Shown: positions 19,978 to 29,845, numbered from the stretch's first letter. The stretch: DNA of 64,000 bases from Pseudalkalibacillus salsuginis (GCF_021646685.1 NZ_JAKJHW010000001.1:620001-684000); one strand, 5' to 3'. The notes: generated by a model not told the origin, from the sequence alone. Made by a program: numbers and translations.

Positions 19978-20955
19978 TTATTTCACACCAATGGAATCGT
20001 TTTCAAAGGTGTATTGTCCGATTTTTTTGTATTTTTCATACCGATGCGCTACGAGTTCATCCCTGGTCATCTTCGAGAGCTCGTCTAATGATGATTTGAG
20101 GACAGTTTCAATAAGAGAGGCTTGCTTAGGAAGATCGCGATGAGCCCCGCCTTCTACCTCTGGTACCATTTGATCGATGATGCCCATATCGAGCAAATCA
20201 GGGGCCGTGATCTTCATCGTGTCGGCTGCTCTTTTAGCTTGTGTTGAATCCTTCCACAATAATGCTGCAGCACCCTCAGGTGAAATCACCGAATACCATG
20301 AGTTTTCCAGCATGTGAACATGGTTCCCTACACCAATTGCAAGAGCTCCGCCACTAGCACCTTCACCGATGACAATACATATGACCGGTACCGTCAAACC
20401 TGCCATTTCCACAAGATTGCGAGCAATCGCTTCACTTTGCCCTCGTTCTTCAGCTGACATACCAGGATAGGCACCCTTTGTATCAAGAAGACATACGATT
20501 GGTCTGTTGAATTTCTCAGCCTGTTTCATTAAACGTAAAGCTTTTCTATATCCCTCTGGATGAGGCATGCCAAAATTCCTGCGCAGGTTTTCCTTCGTAT
20601 CCTTACCTCGCTGATGACCGATCACAGTCACTGGTTTACCATGGAATTTCGCTATTCCGCCAACAATCGCTTCATCATCCCCATAAAGACGGTCGCCATG
20701 GAGCTCTAGGAAATCGGTGAAGAGAGTGGTGATATAATCCAAGGTTGTCGGTCTTTCAGGATGACGAGCCAATTGGACACGGTCCCATGGGGTCATATTG
20801 CCGTAAATTTCTTTTTCCACTTTCTCAAGCCTCTCCTCCAACCGTTCAAGTTCGTCACTAAGATCGATCCCTTTATCATCCATAAATTTTTTGAGTTCAG
20901 CAATTTTATTGCGTAGTTCCTTAGCAGGACGTTCAAACTCTAAATCTCCTACCAT
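19978..20955 (-). CDS. accA: Acetyl-CoA carboxylase carboxyltransferase subunit alpha
   Basis: About 325 aa. Transfers the carboxyl group from biotin carboxyl carrier protein to acetyl-CoA, giving malonyl-CoA, together with AccD. Typical features: N-terminal coiled coil ([13 protein letters not shown]...), [39 protein letters not shown] and [13 protein letters not shown] (oxyanion loop). accD and accA overlap at GTGATG. The ATG at 20955 is 9 nt after GGAGG; the GTG at 20958 is also possible. The pair lies downstream of the FadR-type regulator. Confidence 0.96.
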   Translation of the reverse strand: MVGDLEFERPAKELRNKIAELKKFMDDKGIDLSDELERLEERLEKVEKEIYGNMTPWDRVQLARHPERPTTLDYITTLFTDFLELHGDRLYGDDEAIVGGIAKFHGKPVTVIGHQRGKDTKENLRRNFGMPHPEGYRKALRLMKQAEKFNRPIVCLLDTKGAYPGMSAEERGQSEAIARNLVEMAGLTVPVICIVIGEGASGGALAIGVGNHVHMLENSWYSVISPEGAAALLWKDSTQAKRAADTMKITAPDLLDMGIIDQMVPEVEGGAHRDLPKQASLIETVLKSSLDELSKMTRDELVAHRYEKYKKIGQYTFENDSIGVK

Positions 20956-21809
20956 CACTCTTCACCTCCTTGGTGAATATCCAATACAGTCGATAGTGTC
21001 GACTTCATTTTCGACCGATGAACCACAGCATCCAACTGGCCGTGCTTCAACAAAAATTCCGCTGTCTGGAAATCCTCCGGCAGCTCTTGCCGTATCGTCT
21101 GTTCAATGATCCGGCGCCCAGCAAACCCGATCAATGCCTGCGGTTCAGCAAAATTATAATCTCCTATCGAAGCAAAGCTTGCTGAAACTCCCCCTGTTGT
21201 AGGATGAGTCATCACAGAAATAAACAACAAACCTTCTTCATGGTGACGTTTCAATGCAACACTTGTTTTTGCCATTTGCATCAGACTGAGAACACCTTCT
21301 TGCATTCTAGCTCCACCAGATGCAGTAAAAATGATGAAGGGCTTTCGTTCTTCCGTTGCAACTTCTATTGCCCGCGTAATTTTTTCACCGACAACAGAAC
21401 CCATGCTTCCCATTCTGAAGTGTGCGTCCATCACGGCGAAAACGATCGAATGCCCATTAATATCGCCACTTCCAGTCACAACAGCTTCATTGATTCCTGT
21501 CTTTTTCCGATCTTTCTCTATTGTTTCCAGGTAATTTGGAAAGTTCAGGGGGTTTTCAGTCTGCATTCCTTTGTTGGTTTCGTTAAACGTACCCTGATCA
21601 ATGATAAGGTTGATGCGCTCTTGTGCAGTCATGCGGAAATGGTGATCACAAGAAATACACACTTTATTAGCCTTATTCAGTTCCTTTGTGGTCATGATTG
21701 ACTTACATACCGGGCATTTTGTCATCAATCCTTCAGGAACATCCTGCTTAACTCGATCAGAAGGTATCGTCGCATATTTTCTTTTCTTGGCAAACAAGTC
21801 TTTTAACAA
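20955..21809 (-). CDS. accD: Acetyl-CoA carboxylase carboxyltransferase subunit beta
   Basis: 284 aa. N-terminal zinc ribbon CPVC...CISC (about 33-56), which binds RNA and DNA in the E. coli protein, then the crotonase-like fold with [12 protein letters not shown] and [13 protein letters not shown]. Pairs with AccA. The stop overlaps the accA start, which fixes subunit stoichiometry through coupled translation. The last residues (HQGGEE) encode the accA ribosome binding site. Confidence 0.96.
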   Translation of the reverse strand: MLKDLFAKKRKYATIPSDRVKQDVPEGLMTKCPVCKSIMTTKELNKANKVCISCDHHFRMTAQERINLIIDQGTFNETNKGMQTENPLNFPNYLETIEKDRKKTGINEAVVTGSGDINGHSIVFAVMDAHFRMGSMGSVVGEKITRAIEVATEERKPFIIFTASGGARMQEGVLSLMQMAKTSVALKRHHEEGLLFISVMTHPTTGGVSASFASIGDYNFAEPQALIGFAGRRIIEQTIRQELPEDFQTAEFLLKHGQLDAVVHRSKMKSTLSTVLDIHQGGEE

Positions 21810-21839
21810 GTTGTTGCACCTCCATAAACACTAAATAAC

Positions 21840-21934
21840 AAGCACAAGCGCCACGCTCAGTGACAACAGAACATGGACTGTCCGTTGAAGAGCAAGCTGA
21901 AGCGAACGAGTAATGGCGCTGGAGCCAAGTATAA
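21840..21934 (+). repeat. Divergent short repeat with A-like ends (copy 4)
   Basis: The ends GCACAAGCGCCA and TGGCGCTGGAGC match the A-module termini (GCGCAAGCGCC and GGCGTTGGAGC) and give a perfect 7-bp terminal stem AGCGCCA/TGGCGCT. The interior is unrelated to module A. It lies 12 bp after the regulator stop codon and 30 bp before accD, where no terminator hairpin is visible, so it may itself shape the 3' end or be transcribed through. Confidence 0.6.
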
Positions 21935-21946
21935 TCCTAATCTGTT

Positions 21947-22582
21947 TTATTGCTGATACCTATGTATGGAAGACAACTGATTTTCTCCCATTCCTGATTG
22001 GACCAACGATGTTATATATTTGTAATCGGATAATTCATAAGCATATTCTTTCTTAGAGCTCGTATCGTCGTATTCATTCAATTCAATCCACAGTCTGTAT
22101 AATAAAAAGTTCTGTGCAGCGTTAAAAATGACTTTGAAAAAATCCCATTCCAATGCAGAAGATATTTTATCGGTATTGGATTTTTCCATCCGAGAAAGCA
22201 AATTCTTCAGTTTTGAAACCTGTTCCTCTGTTCTTCTTTTAGAAGCAAGCGTGATGGCGTTCTTTTCTATGAGGTTTCTTGTTTCCGCCAGCTCCTTTTT
22301 TGCTGTGGTATCGCTAAGGATAAAGGAAGCAAGCACCTCGACAAGACGATGCTTCTTCAGTTCCTTTATAAATGTTCCCTCGCCTCTCCGTGTTTCGATC
22401 AACCCTAACAATTCCATAGCCCTCAACGCTTCGCGAACTGAGGATCTGCCAACATTCAGCCTTTCTGACAGTTCCCTTTCGGAAGGAAGTTTGTCCCCTG
22501 GCTGAAGTTGATCATCCAACATGATTGTCTTAAGCTGGTTTAAAATTTCTACAAACACCTTTTCACGAGGTTTGGTTGTCAT
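21947..22582 (-). CDS. FadR-type GntR family transcriptional regulator
   Basis: 211 aa. Winged helix of the GntR family at about 8-75 (QLQPGDKLPSERELSERLNVGRSSVREALRAMELLGLIETRRGEGTFI region, in parts) followed by an all-helical FCD-like domain of about 130 residues with WDFFKVIFNAAQNFLLYRLW. The FCD metal-binding histidines are not obvious and the C-terminus is short, so the ligand is unclear. Lies between the malic enzyme gene and accDA, 31 bp after the former. A TGGTC-N-GACCA operator of the kind FadR-subfamily proteins bind lies upstream of the malic enzyme (24024-24040). I infer control of this cluster in response to an acyl-CoA or carboxylic acid. Confidence 0.8.
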   Translation of the reverse strand: MTTKPREKVFVEILNQLKTIMLDDQLQPGDKLPSERELSERLNVGRSSVREALRAMELLGLIETRRGEGTFIKELKKHRLVEVLASFILSDTTAKKELAETRNLIEKNAITLASKRRTEEQVSKLKNLLSRMEKSNTDKISSALEWDFFKVIFNAAQNFLLYRLWIELNEYDDTSSKKEYAYELSDYKYITSLVQSGMGENQLSSIHRYQQ

Positions 22583-22613
22583 TTATACGCCACCCACTTT
22601 TTCAGAAGCTTTA

Positions 22614-23852
22614 TTATTCTTCATCGATAAGAGCAAGTCGGCGGGTTTTTTCTGCAATCTCCTCAGGATCGACCTCGATTCTGGCAACACCAGTTTCCAT
22701 CGCGGCTTTTGCGACAGATGCCGCTACCGCTGGAGCAACCCGGGGGTCGAAAGGTGCAGGTATGACATAATCGTCAGAAAGTTCGGTCGGTTGGATAAGG
22801 TTGGCAATTGCATAAACGGCTGCAATCTTCATTTCTTCGTTTATATGGGTAGCACGTGTATCAAGTGCTCCACGGAATATCCCCGGGAATGCAAGTACGT
22901 TATTGACTTGATTCGCGAAATCTGAACGCCCTGTCCCGATCACTTTAGCACCAGCTGCCTTTGCCTCATCAGGCATGATTTCAGGGACCGGATTCGCCAT
23001 TGCGAAGATAATCGGATCTTCGTTCATGCTTTTTACCATATCAGGTGTCAATGCACCTTCTACAGAAACCCCGATGAAAACATCCATTCCTTTTACTGCC
23101 TCTTCTAACGATCCTTCTATCTGTTGCCGGTTCGTAAAGTGTGCAACTTCTGCTTTTACTCGATTCATTCCATAAGGGCGGCCTTCATAAATCGCCCCCT
23201 TCGAGTCGCACATGATGATGTCTTTAACGCCGAATCTGTTCAGAAGTTTGATGATGGCAATTCCGGCAGAACCCGCACCATTTACAACAACTTTGATTGA
23301 AGACATCGTCTTACGTGTCAATTTGAGCGCATTGACCAACCCAGCAACAGTTACGATTGCAGTTCCGTGTTGATCGTCATGGAAAATCGGAATGTTCGTT
23401 TCTTTCTTCAAGCGCTCTTCAATGATGAAACAGTTTGGTGCTGCGATATCTTCCAAATTGACCCCGCCAAAGGTCGGTTCCAGCAATTTGACTGTTTGGA
23501 CAATCTGATCCACATCACTTGTATTCAGACAGATTGGAAAGGCATCTACACCAGCGAAGCTTTTGAAAAGGACCGCTTTCCCTTCCATGACAGGGAGTGC
23601 CGCCTCCGGACCGATATTTCCCAGTCCAAGTACTGCTGTACCATCGGAAACTACAGCTACAGTATTCCCTTTCATCGTATATTCATAGACTCTGTTCTTA
23701 TCTTCATAAATATCCTTACAGGGTTCTGCGACTCCAGGAGAATAAGCAAGACTGAGGTCAGTCGCATTTCTCACGGGTACTTTTGCTTTGGATTCTAGTT
23801 TACCTTGATTGATTCTGTGCATGTGCAATGCTTCTTCTCGAGAAACAGACAT
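22614..23852 (-). CDS. ytsJ: NAD(P)-dependent malic enzyme (YtsJ-like)
   Basis: 412 aa, the short bacterial type without a phosphotransacetylase domain. Decarboxylates malate to pyruvate. Conserved: LSLAYSPGVAEPC with the catalytic Tyr, GLGNIGPEAALPVMEGK, FHDDQHGTAIV with metal-binding Asp, and VNGAGSAGIAI of the nucleotide fold. The B. subtilis gene at this locus, ytsJ, is the main NADPH-forming malic enzyme. Upstream of a FadR-type regulator and accDA, so NADPH and malonyl-CoA supply for lipid synthesis are encoded side by side. Two promoter candidates and an operator lie upstream. Confidence 0.92.
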   Translation of the reverse strand: MSVSREEALHMHRINQGKLESKAKVPVRNATDLSLAYSPGVAEPCKDIYEDKNRVYEYTMKGNTVAVVSDGTAVLGLGNIGPEAALPVMEGKAVLFKSFAGVDAFPICLNTSDVDQIVQTVKLLEPTFGGVNLEDIAAPNCFIIEERLKKETNIPIFHDDQHGTAIVTVAGLVNALKLTRKTMSSIKVVVNGAGSAGIAIIKLLNRFGVKDIIMCDSKGAIYEGRPYGMNRVKAEVAHFTNRQQIEGSLEEAVKGMDVFIGVSVEGALTPDMVKSMNEDPIIFAMANPVPEIMPDEAKAAGAKVIGTGRSDFANQVNNVLAFPGIFRGALDTRATHINEEMKIAAVYAIANLIQPTELSDDYVIPAPFDPRVAPAVAASVAKAAMETGVARIEVDPEEIAEKTRRLALIDEE

Positions 23853-23983
23853 AAGTTCATCTCCCTTATCCTTTTAAAATATATAGGCTTTGTCATATAA
23901 CGGGTTGATCCAAAGACTTAAACGAAGTCAAATGGAATATAAAATATGATTAAACTAACCTGACGATTTATTGACACTGCCTG

Positions 23984-24080
23984 ATTATAATCTCTGTCTG
24001 TTGTAGTACAAATTGATAAATCGAGGTGGTCTGACCACCTTTTGACCTATTCATTATAACAAACCACGTCAAGCTGTAAA
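23984..24080 (-). promoter_or_regulatory. Two promoter candidates flanking a FadR-type operator
   Basis: P1: -35 TTGTAC (24006-24011), 16-bp spacer, -10 TATAAT (23984-23989). P2: -35 TTTACA (24075-24080), 16-bp spacer, -10 TATAAT (24053-24058). Between them AGGTGGTC-T-GACCACCT (24024-24040) is a perfect 17-bp palindrome containing TGGTCTGACCA, the core recognised by FadR-subfamily GntR proteins. It would cover about +6 to +22 of P2 and end 12 bp upstream of the P1 -35, so binding should block P2 directly and could affect P1. Confidence 0.7.
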
Positions 24081-24091
24081 GAAATTGCGGT

Positions 24092-27000
24092 TTATTTTAA
24101 AACCACGTTTTCCGTTCCTAGTAATGATTCAAACTTTACAATACATTCCTGAGTAGGGTCAATACAAAACTCGTTTGATAATTTTACAGTCTTTCTTCTT
24201 TGCTCATAATATAAAATAACATCAGTGTTACCTGGATATTGCAGGACAATCTTCTTAATATGATGCAAAACTCCACTTTCCTGCTGGGATGGCTCCACCT
24301 TGAGGAATAGACTTCTATTCTTCTTTTCTCCTGGATTCGGGAGCATTTGTATGTCAGCCGCTTTTTCGATGATGACCTTCAGGCCTTCAGAATTTTCCAC
24401 CTTTCCTTCAACAAACAGGAGTCTTCCCTCCTGATACAGATCAGGATTTTTTTGATACGCCTTCGGAAAGACGATCCCCTCAATTTTACCCGTTTCATCA
24501 CTTAGCTGGACAAATGCCATCCAATCTCCTTTTTTCGTTTTGATAAGCTTAGCTTTTGTGACCAAGACACCTAATCGGATGTGTTGTCCATCATTATCAA
24601 TCTCTCCAATTTGCTTGCGGTTATAAACATCAAGAAGTGAATTAAATTCCTCTAAAGGATGTCCTGTCAAATAAAAGCCGAGGACTTCATACTCGAACTG
24701 AAGATTTTCTTTGTCCTGAAAAGGCGGTACATCTTCCATGACAGGTTTATCTGAATGATCATCAGCCTCAAACAAGTCAATTTGACCTTCCTCTTCAGCC
24801 TTTTGAATTTTAGACCCATAATCGATCGCCATATCTAAATTAGCCAAAAGCTGGGCTCGGTTGTTTGAAAATTCATCTAGGCAACCTGCGAGTATCAACG
24901 ATTCCAACGATCGTTTATTCAACGTTTTAAGGGATACTCTCCTGCACAAGTCGAAAACATCCTGATAGGGCCCCTTCCTTCGCTCGTTTAAAATAGCCCT
25001 GATTGCACGTAACCCTACATTCTTGATGACAAGGAACCCAAGCCGTAAGCCTCCATTTTCGACTGTAAATCCAGCGTCACTTGAATTGATGGAAGGCGGC
25101 AACACTTCAATCCCTTTTTGCCGTGCTTCGCTTAGATATGCTGTCGTCTTTCCTTGATTTCCTACCGTACTGCTGAGAAGTTCAGCTAGGAAATAGAGTG
25201 GGTAGTTCGCTTTCAAGTAAGCTAGCTGATAAGCGATTACACTATAAGCTACAGCGTGGGATCGATTGAATCCATAATTGGCGAACCGGACGATCAGATC
25301 ATAAATGTCGTTTGCTGAATCGGCATCATAGCCTTTACGAATGGCACCATCAACAAAGAATTTCCTCTGTTCATGGAGAACATCTGCTTTTTTCTTACTT
25401 ACAGCCCGCCTCAACAAATCGGCTTCTCCCAAGGAGAATCCCGCCATGGCTGAAGCGATTTGCATGATCTGTTCTTGATAGACGATGACACCATAAGTCT
25501 TGTTCAATATCGGCTCTAAAACAGGATGTGGATAGTTTACTTGAGTCTCCATGTGTTTCCGCTCAATATAGGTTGGAATGTTTTCCATCGGGCCAGGACG
25601 ATATAAGGCATTTACTGCAACAATATCCTCAAATTCAGTAGGCTTCAGCTTCCGTAGAACCTTTCTCATCCCATCTGATTCTAGTTGGAATATGCCGGTC
25701 GTATCCCCTTGGCTTAACAGTTGATAGGTTTTATCATCATCAAATTCCAACTCATTCAGGATGATTTCTTCCCCAGTACTCTTCTTTATTGAAGCTGTGA
25801 TATTTTCAAGCAACGTTAAGTTTCGAAGGCCTAAAAAATCCATTTTGAGAAGTCCGATCTCCTCTAAACCATCCATCGTATATTGAGTCAGATCCAGGAA
25901 TTCACTTCCAGATTGAGTAGGTACGACTTCATGAAGAGGATCCCTGCTGATGATGATACCCGCTGCATGAGTTGAAGAGTGCCTTGGCAGTCCTTCAATC
26001 GTTTTTGAAATATTCCATAAGGTCTGAGCCTCTTGTGATTGTTCTAGTGTCTTTTTAAGTAACGGAGATTCAGTGATCGCCTTTTCCAATGTAATTCCTG
26101 GCCGTGAAGGAATCTGCTTTGCCACTTTATCCACTAAACGGTTATCAAGGTTCAAAACACGGCCGACGTCCCTTACAGCCGCCTTTGCTGCCAATGTACC
26201 AAACGTGATGATTTGAGCAACCCGATCTTTCCCATATTTATTCGAAACATACTCAATGACTGCGTCTCTCTTTGTATCGGGAAAATCAATGTCAATATCA
26301 GGCATTGTTACCCTCTCAGGGTTTAAGAACCGCTCGAAAAGCAATTCTTTTTCGATAGGATCCACTTGAGTGATATATAACACGTACGCAACGAGTGAAC
26401 CTGCTGCTGAACCCCGTCCAGGACCTGTCATTATCTTGTTTTCACGGGCATATTTCATAAAATCCCAAACAATCAAGAAATAATCATTGAAACCCATTTC
26501 CTCAATAATCTTCAACTCGTAATCCAGACGATCGACTACCTTGTTGGACGGATTTCCATACCTTTCATGTACGCCTTTTTTACACAGCCTTCTTAAAAAT
26601 GTACCACTACTCTCTTCAGGTGGTAAAGGATATTGTGGTAGAATTGGGTTTCCGAATTCCAATTCAACACTGCACTTTTCTGCAATTTCTCTTGTATTTT
26701 GAATCGCTTCAGGAATATGTGCGAAATGGCTCTCCATTTCTGAACCTGATTTGAAATAATAACCATCTGTCGGGTAACGTTCATGATCTCCATCGTTCAA
26801 TTTAGTACCAAGCTTGATTGCTCTCAATGCCTCAAAAGCGTTTGCGTCGCCTTTTTCTATGTAATGGATATCATTTGTCACCACAATCGGAACATCGGTT
26901 TGTTTGGATAATTGGCTGATATTCAGGTTAAGTTCTTTCTCCTTTCCGATACCGTGATCCTCTATTCCCAAATAAAAATCCTTCCCGAACGACTGCTTCA

Positions 27001-27460
27001 TTTTCCTGCATATCTGATCAGCAATCTGCCTGTCAGTCTGAAGAAAACGCTGAATGATTCCATTCAAACCTGTGGAAATAACGAGAAGACCTTCCTTGAA
27101 CTTGTGGATGTCCGATAGACGAAGAGCTGGTTGCTGTTTACCTTCATATGTCTGGAGCATAGAACTCAGTTTGATCAATTGACGGTAACCCATTTTGTCC
27201 TTAGCGTATAAAAGAAGCTTTGCGGGTGATGAATCTGTGTCCGAAGTGAATTGAAGGTCAGCTTCGAGTCCAAGGATCGGTTTAATACCTTTCTCAACAC
27301 AAGATGTATAGAACGGGAGTATGCCATACATGACATTACGATCGGTAAGCGCTAATGCATGCATTCCAACCTCTTTGGCACGCTCGGTTAGCCGATCGAT
27401 CCTGCAAGCACTTTCTAACAATGAATACTCACTATGTACGTGCAAATGAACAAATCCCAC
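24092..27460 (-). CDS. dnaE: DNA polymerase III alpha subunit DnaE
   Basis: About 1122 aa. N-terminal PHP domain (FVHLHVHSEYSLLESA), polymerase core with GPGRGSAAGSLVAY and the PDIDIDFPD catalytic aspartates, the helix-hairpin-helix region and a C-terminal OB fold (IGEIDNDGQHIRLGVLVTKAKLIKTKKG region). It is the DnaE type, which in B. subtilis extends primers on the lagging strand before PolC takes over. Two GTG codons, 27469 and 27460, are possible starts; the second lies 9 nt after AAGGGA and leaves the PHP domain intact. Located upstream of the malic enzyme as in B. subtilis. Confidence 0.95.
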   Translation of the reverse strand: MGFVHLHVHSEYSLLESACRIDRLTERAKEVGMHALALTDRNVMYGILPFYTSCVEKGIKPILGLEADLQFTSDTDSSPAKLLLYAKDKMGYRQLIKLSSMLQTYEGKQQPALRLSDIHKFKEGLLVISTGLNGIIQRFLQTDRQIADQICRKMKQSFGKDFYLGIEDHGIGKEKELNLNISQLSKQTDVPIVVTNDIHYIEKGDANAFEALRAIKLGTKLNDGDHERYPTDGYYFKSGSEMESHFAHIPEAIQNTREIAEKCSVELEFGNPILPQYPLPPEESSGTFLRRLCKKGVHERYGNPSNKVVDRLDYELKIIEEMGFNDYFLIVWDFMKYARENKIMTGPGRGSAAGSLVAYVLYITQVDPIEKELLFERFLNPERVTMPDIDIDFPDTKRDAVIEYVSNKYGKDRVAQIITFGTLAAKAAVRDVGRVLNLDNRLVDKVAKQIPSRPGITLEKAITESPLLKKTLEQSQEAQTLWNISKTIEGLPRHSSTHAAGIIISRDPLHEVVPTQSGSEFLDLTQYTMDGLEEIGLLKMDFLGLRNLTLLENITASIKKSTGEEIILNELEFDDDKTYQLLSQGDTTGIFQLESDGMRKVLRKLKPTEFEDIVAVNALYRPGPMENIPTYIERKHMETQVNYPHPVLEPILNKTYGVIVYQEQIMQIASAMAGFSLGEADLLRRAVSKKKADVLHEQRKFFVDGAIRKGYDADSANDIYDLIVRFANYGFNRSHAVAYSVIAYQLAYLKANYPLYFLAELLSSTVGNQGKTTAYLSEARQKGIEVLPPSINSSDAGFTVENGGLRLGFLVIKNVGLRAIRAILNERRKGPYQDVFDLCRRVSLKTLNKRSLESLILAGCLDEFSNNRAQLLANLDMAIDYGSKIQKAEEEGQIDLFEADDHSDKPVMEDVPPFQDKENLQFEYEVLGFYLTGHPLEEFNSLLDVYNRKQIGEIDNDGQHIRLGVLVTKAKLIKTKKGDWMAFVQLSDETGKIEGIVFPKAYQKNPDLYQEGRLLFVEGKVENSEGLKVIIEKAADIQMLPNPGEKKNRSLFLKVEPSQQESGVLHHIKKIVLQYPGNTDVILYYEQRRKTVKLSNEFCIDPTQECIVKFESLLGTENVVLK

Positions 27461-27601
27461 TAGAATCACTCCCTTCCTTTAATCCTAGTTTCATTATATA
27501 CAAGACTGCAACAACATGAAATCAAGCATACTTATCCGTAGTTGTCCATACTTATAAACTGAGAGCGTTTATCAGATTTTCATGAAAAGGCGGGGTCTGT
27601 T

Positions 27602-27928
27602 TTGGTCAGAGAATTTGTTTCAACCACAATAATCTATTTCTCTATTGCCTTTGGAATCATACTGGGAGGCTGTTTAGTTGGGGCGATCGGTATGATGCTG
27701 ACTGGAAAGCCCCCATTCCTTTCCATGTCTCAATTATCCAGAAGTTTAAAGATCTGGGCGATTGTCGCAGCAATCGGTGGAACGTTTGACACCATTGATA
27801 ATTTTGAAAGAGGGTTTGAAAGCGAAGCTTGGATTGAAGTCATCAAGCAAATCCTCTATATCGTCTCGGCTCTGCTTGGTGCGAATGCGGGCGGGGTGAT
27901 CATCCAATGGATAACCCAGGAGAATTAG
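27602..27928 (+). CDS. ytrH: Sporulation membrane protein YtrH
   Basis: 108 aa, mostly hydrophobic, three membrane helices with glycine-rich turns (ILGGCLVGAIGMM, LLGANAGGVII). Matches the YtrH family, expressed in the mother cell under SigE in B. subtilis and needed for efficient sporulation. TTG start with GGCGGGG upstream. Divergent from dnaE and followed after 3 bp by ytrI. Confidence 0.85.
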   Translation: MVREFVSTTIIYFSIAFGIILGGCLVGAIGMMLTGKPPFLSMSQLSRSLKIWAIVAAIGGTFDTIDNFERGFESEAWIEVIKQILYIVSALLGANAGGVIIQWITQEN

Positions 27929-27931
27929 AAG

Positions 27932-28435
27932 ATGAGGATTCCTCCCCTACATCGTCGTAAAGGTTACCAACGTTTTTTTGCCGGTATTGTCATTGGCTTC
28001 ATATGCGGATGGCTTTTCTTTCTATTGAGTTTTGGAAGTTTACAGGATTTCTACATGACAGAGATCGATCGAAGAGACGAGAAGATTAAAGACTTGAATG
28101 AGAAATTCAAACATTTCAGAGAAGATTATGAAGAAAAAAATAAAGAAAATGAAAAGAAGCTGCGTATTCAAGAAATTAAAGTCAGTTTTTTGAACCGGGA
28201 ACAAGTCGGATTGAAAGGGCTCCCATTGATTGAACTAGAAAATAGCGTGAAATCACAGCTACATGACGTCCTGACAAAAGACATCGAATCTGTTGGCCAA
28301 AACTCAAATTTATTGATCCGCACGCTTGAAAACAAAAACTTCTTGATTGGGAAAGAAACGTATAATGTAAAGGTTTATCAGATGCATCTTTATACAACAT
28401 TACGACTATATTTAAAAGTAGAACGTGCTGACTAG
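27932..28435 (+). CDS. ytrI: Sporulation membrane protein YtrI
   Basis: 167 aa. One N-terminal membrane helix (FFAGIVIGFICGWLFFLLSFG), then a charged coiled coil (about 40-75, RRDEKIKDLNEKFKHFR region) and a C-terminal globular part. This is the layout of YtrI, the partner of YtrH in sporulation. Tightly coupled to ytrH. Precise function unknown. Confidence 0.85.
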   Translation: MRIPPLHRRKGYQRFFAGIVIGFICGWLFFLLSFGSLQDFYMTEIDRRDEKIKDLNEKFKHFREDYEEKNKENEKKLRIQEIKVSFLNREQVGLKGLPLIELENSVKSQLHDVLTKDIESVGQNSNLLIRTLENKNFLIGKETYNVKVYQMHLYTTLRLYLKVERAD

Positions 28436-28538
28436 GCTTGTTTTTTACAATTGTGAGACATTTGGGTTCTACCATTAGCAAAGGACACGCAAATCGAATA
28501 CAATATAAATAGGAAAAAACATGTAAGGGGGATTGTGA

Positions 28539-28721
28539 ATGATCATCAATCGAAAAGAAATGGCGAGGGCGAAAGTCGAAAAGCTGAAAAACGGTTACTC
28601 AGCGTTTGCTGAAACAAAAGAGGTCGCAGAACTGATTAAAAAGCAAGCTGCCGAACTGAACATCGAATTTGTAGAGGACGTGACAGAAATTGGATCCTGG
28701 TTCATCCCAGCCAAACGATAA
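28539..28721 (+). CDS. Small conserved hypothetical protein, 60 aa
   Basis: 60 aa, soluble, with a strong start (GTAAGGGGGATTGTGA then ATG). The N-terminus is helical and basic, followed by a short beta-like C-terminus (FVEDVTEIGSWFIPAKR). A gene of this size at this position, between ytrI and nrnA, occurs in related bacilli (I recall it as ytzJ in B. subtilis but am not certain). A terminator follows directly. No function can be inferred. Confidence 0.7.
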   Translation: MIINRKEMARAKVEKLKNGYSAFAETKEVAELIKKQAAELNIEFVEDVTEIGSWFIPAKR

Positions 28722-28734
28722 TTTACCGAAAACC

Positions 28735-28769
28735 TAGCCCCAGCCTTTTCACAAAAAGGATTGGGGCTA
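28735..28769. terminator. Bidirectional terminator between the 60-aa gene and nrnA
   Basis: TAGCCCCA...TGGGGCTA with an inner CCTTTT/AAAAGG extension gives a long stem with a 3-4 nt loop between convergent genes; TTATTTT follows on the plus strand. Confidence 0.8.
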
Positions 28770-28787
28770 TTATTTTCGCTGAAATCA

Positions 28788-29729
28788 TTAATGGGCACGG
28801 CATGCTTCCACAAGATCCTGAATGATCTGCTCAGTTTCCTCCATGGTATATACTGTGGCACCAGATGCCATCGGGTGTCCTCCGCCATTGTATTTTGCTG
28901 CGATCGTATTGACAATCGGCCCCTTTGAGCGGAGTCTCACACGAATCTGATCAGGTTCTTCTACAAAGAAAACCCACGACAAAAGGCCTTCAACATTGGA
29001 AAAGGAATTGACAAGCAAGGAAGATTCATTTGGGGTGGTATTGAATTTCTCCATTACTTCTTTCGTCAAATAAATATAGCCTACACCTGGCTGGATGTAT
29101 TTGAAATTAGTCAATACATAACCATTTAACCGGGCTAAATTCAATTTCACTTTATACATTTCATCATAGACTTTCGAGATATCGAAATCGTAATTCCTTA
29201 ATTCCCCAGCATATTTCATCGTCTTCTCTGTCGTATTCGGAAACAAGAAACGTCCTGTGTCTCCAACGATCCCTGCATAAAGGAGTCCGGCCCCTTTATC
29301 AGATAATTTGAATTGATGCTGTTCTTTCCCGTATAAAAAGAACTCATAAATCATCTCACTGACACTGCTTGCTTCTGTATCAACCCAAATCAAATCTCCG
29401 TAGCGGTCTTCATTTGGGTGGTGATCGATTTTTATAAGAAAGTCTCCTGATGAGTAGCGGCTGTCACTGATCCGAGCTTGATTCGCTGTATCACAAATAA
29501 TAACAAGGGCATCCTCGTATACCTCATCTGAAATCTGATCCATTTCAATCAGGAATTTCAGGGATGCTTCTTCCTCCCCGACCACATGGATCGTTTTTTC
29601 CGGAAAGCTTGCTTTTAAGATTTCTGACAGACCTCCTTGTGAACCAAGCGCATCCGGATCAGGACGTACATGCCGGTGAATGATGATTTTTTCATATTCT
29701 TTGATCTTCTGTGTAATTTGTTCTTTCAT
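28788..29729 (-). CDS. nrnA: Bifunctional oligoribonuclease and pAp phosphatase NrnA
   Basis: 313 aa. DHH/DHHA1 phosphoesterase. Metal-binding motifs HRHVRPDPDALGSQ (N-terminal), VIICDTANQAR, KIDHHPNED and the C-terminal GGGHPMASGA are all there. Degrades nanoRNAs of 2-5 nt and dephosphorylates 3'-phosphoadenosine 5'-phosphate to AMP. Start at the ATG at 29729 behind AAAGGAGTCCAGA; the frame is open further upstream without a ribosome binding site. Known as ytqI in B. subtilis, same neighbourhood. Confidence 0.93.
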   Translation of the reverse strand: MKEQITQKIKEYEKIIIHRHVRPDPDALGSQGGLSEILKASFPEKTIHVVGEEEASLKFLIEMDQISDEVYEDALVIICDTANQARISDSRYSSGDFLIKIDHHPNEDRYGDLIWVDTEASSVSEMIYEFFLYGKEQHQFKLSDKGAGLLYAGIVGDTGRFLFPNTTEKTMKYAGELRNYDFDISKVYDEMYKVKLNLARLNGYVLTNFKYIQPGVGYIYLTKEVMEKFNTTPNESSLLVNSFSNVEGLLSWVFFVEEPDQIRVRLRSKGPIVNTIAAKYNGGGHPMASGATVYTMEETEQIIQDLVEACRAH

Positions 29730-29845
29730 TCTGGACTCCTTTAACTGTAACCTAATGTTCACTTTAGAATCGTACAATCTATGGAATTTTTATTCGTTTT
29801 TCTATACAATGGAACTCGAAGAATCACTAACATTGGAGGATTGTC

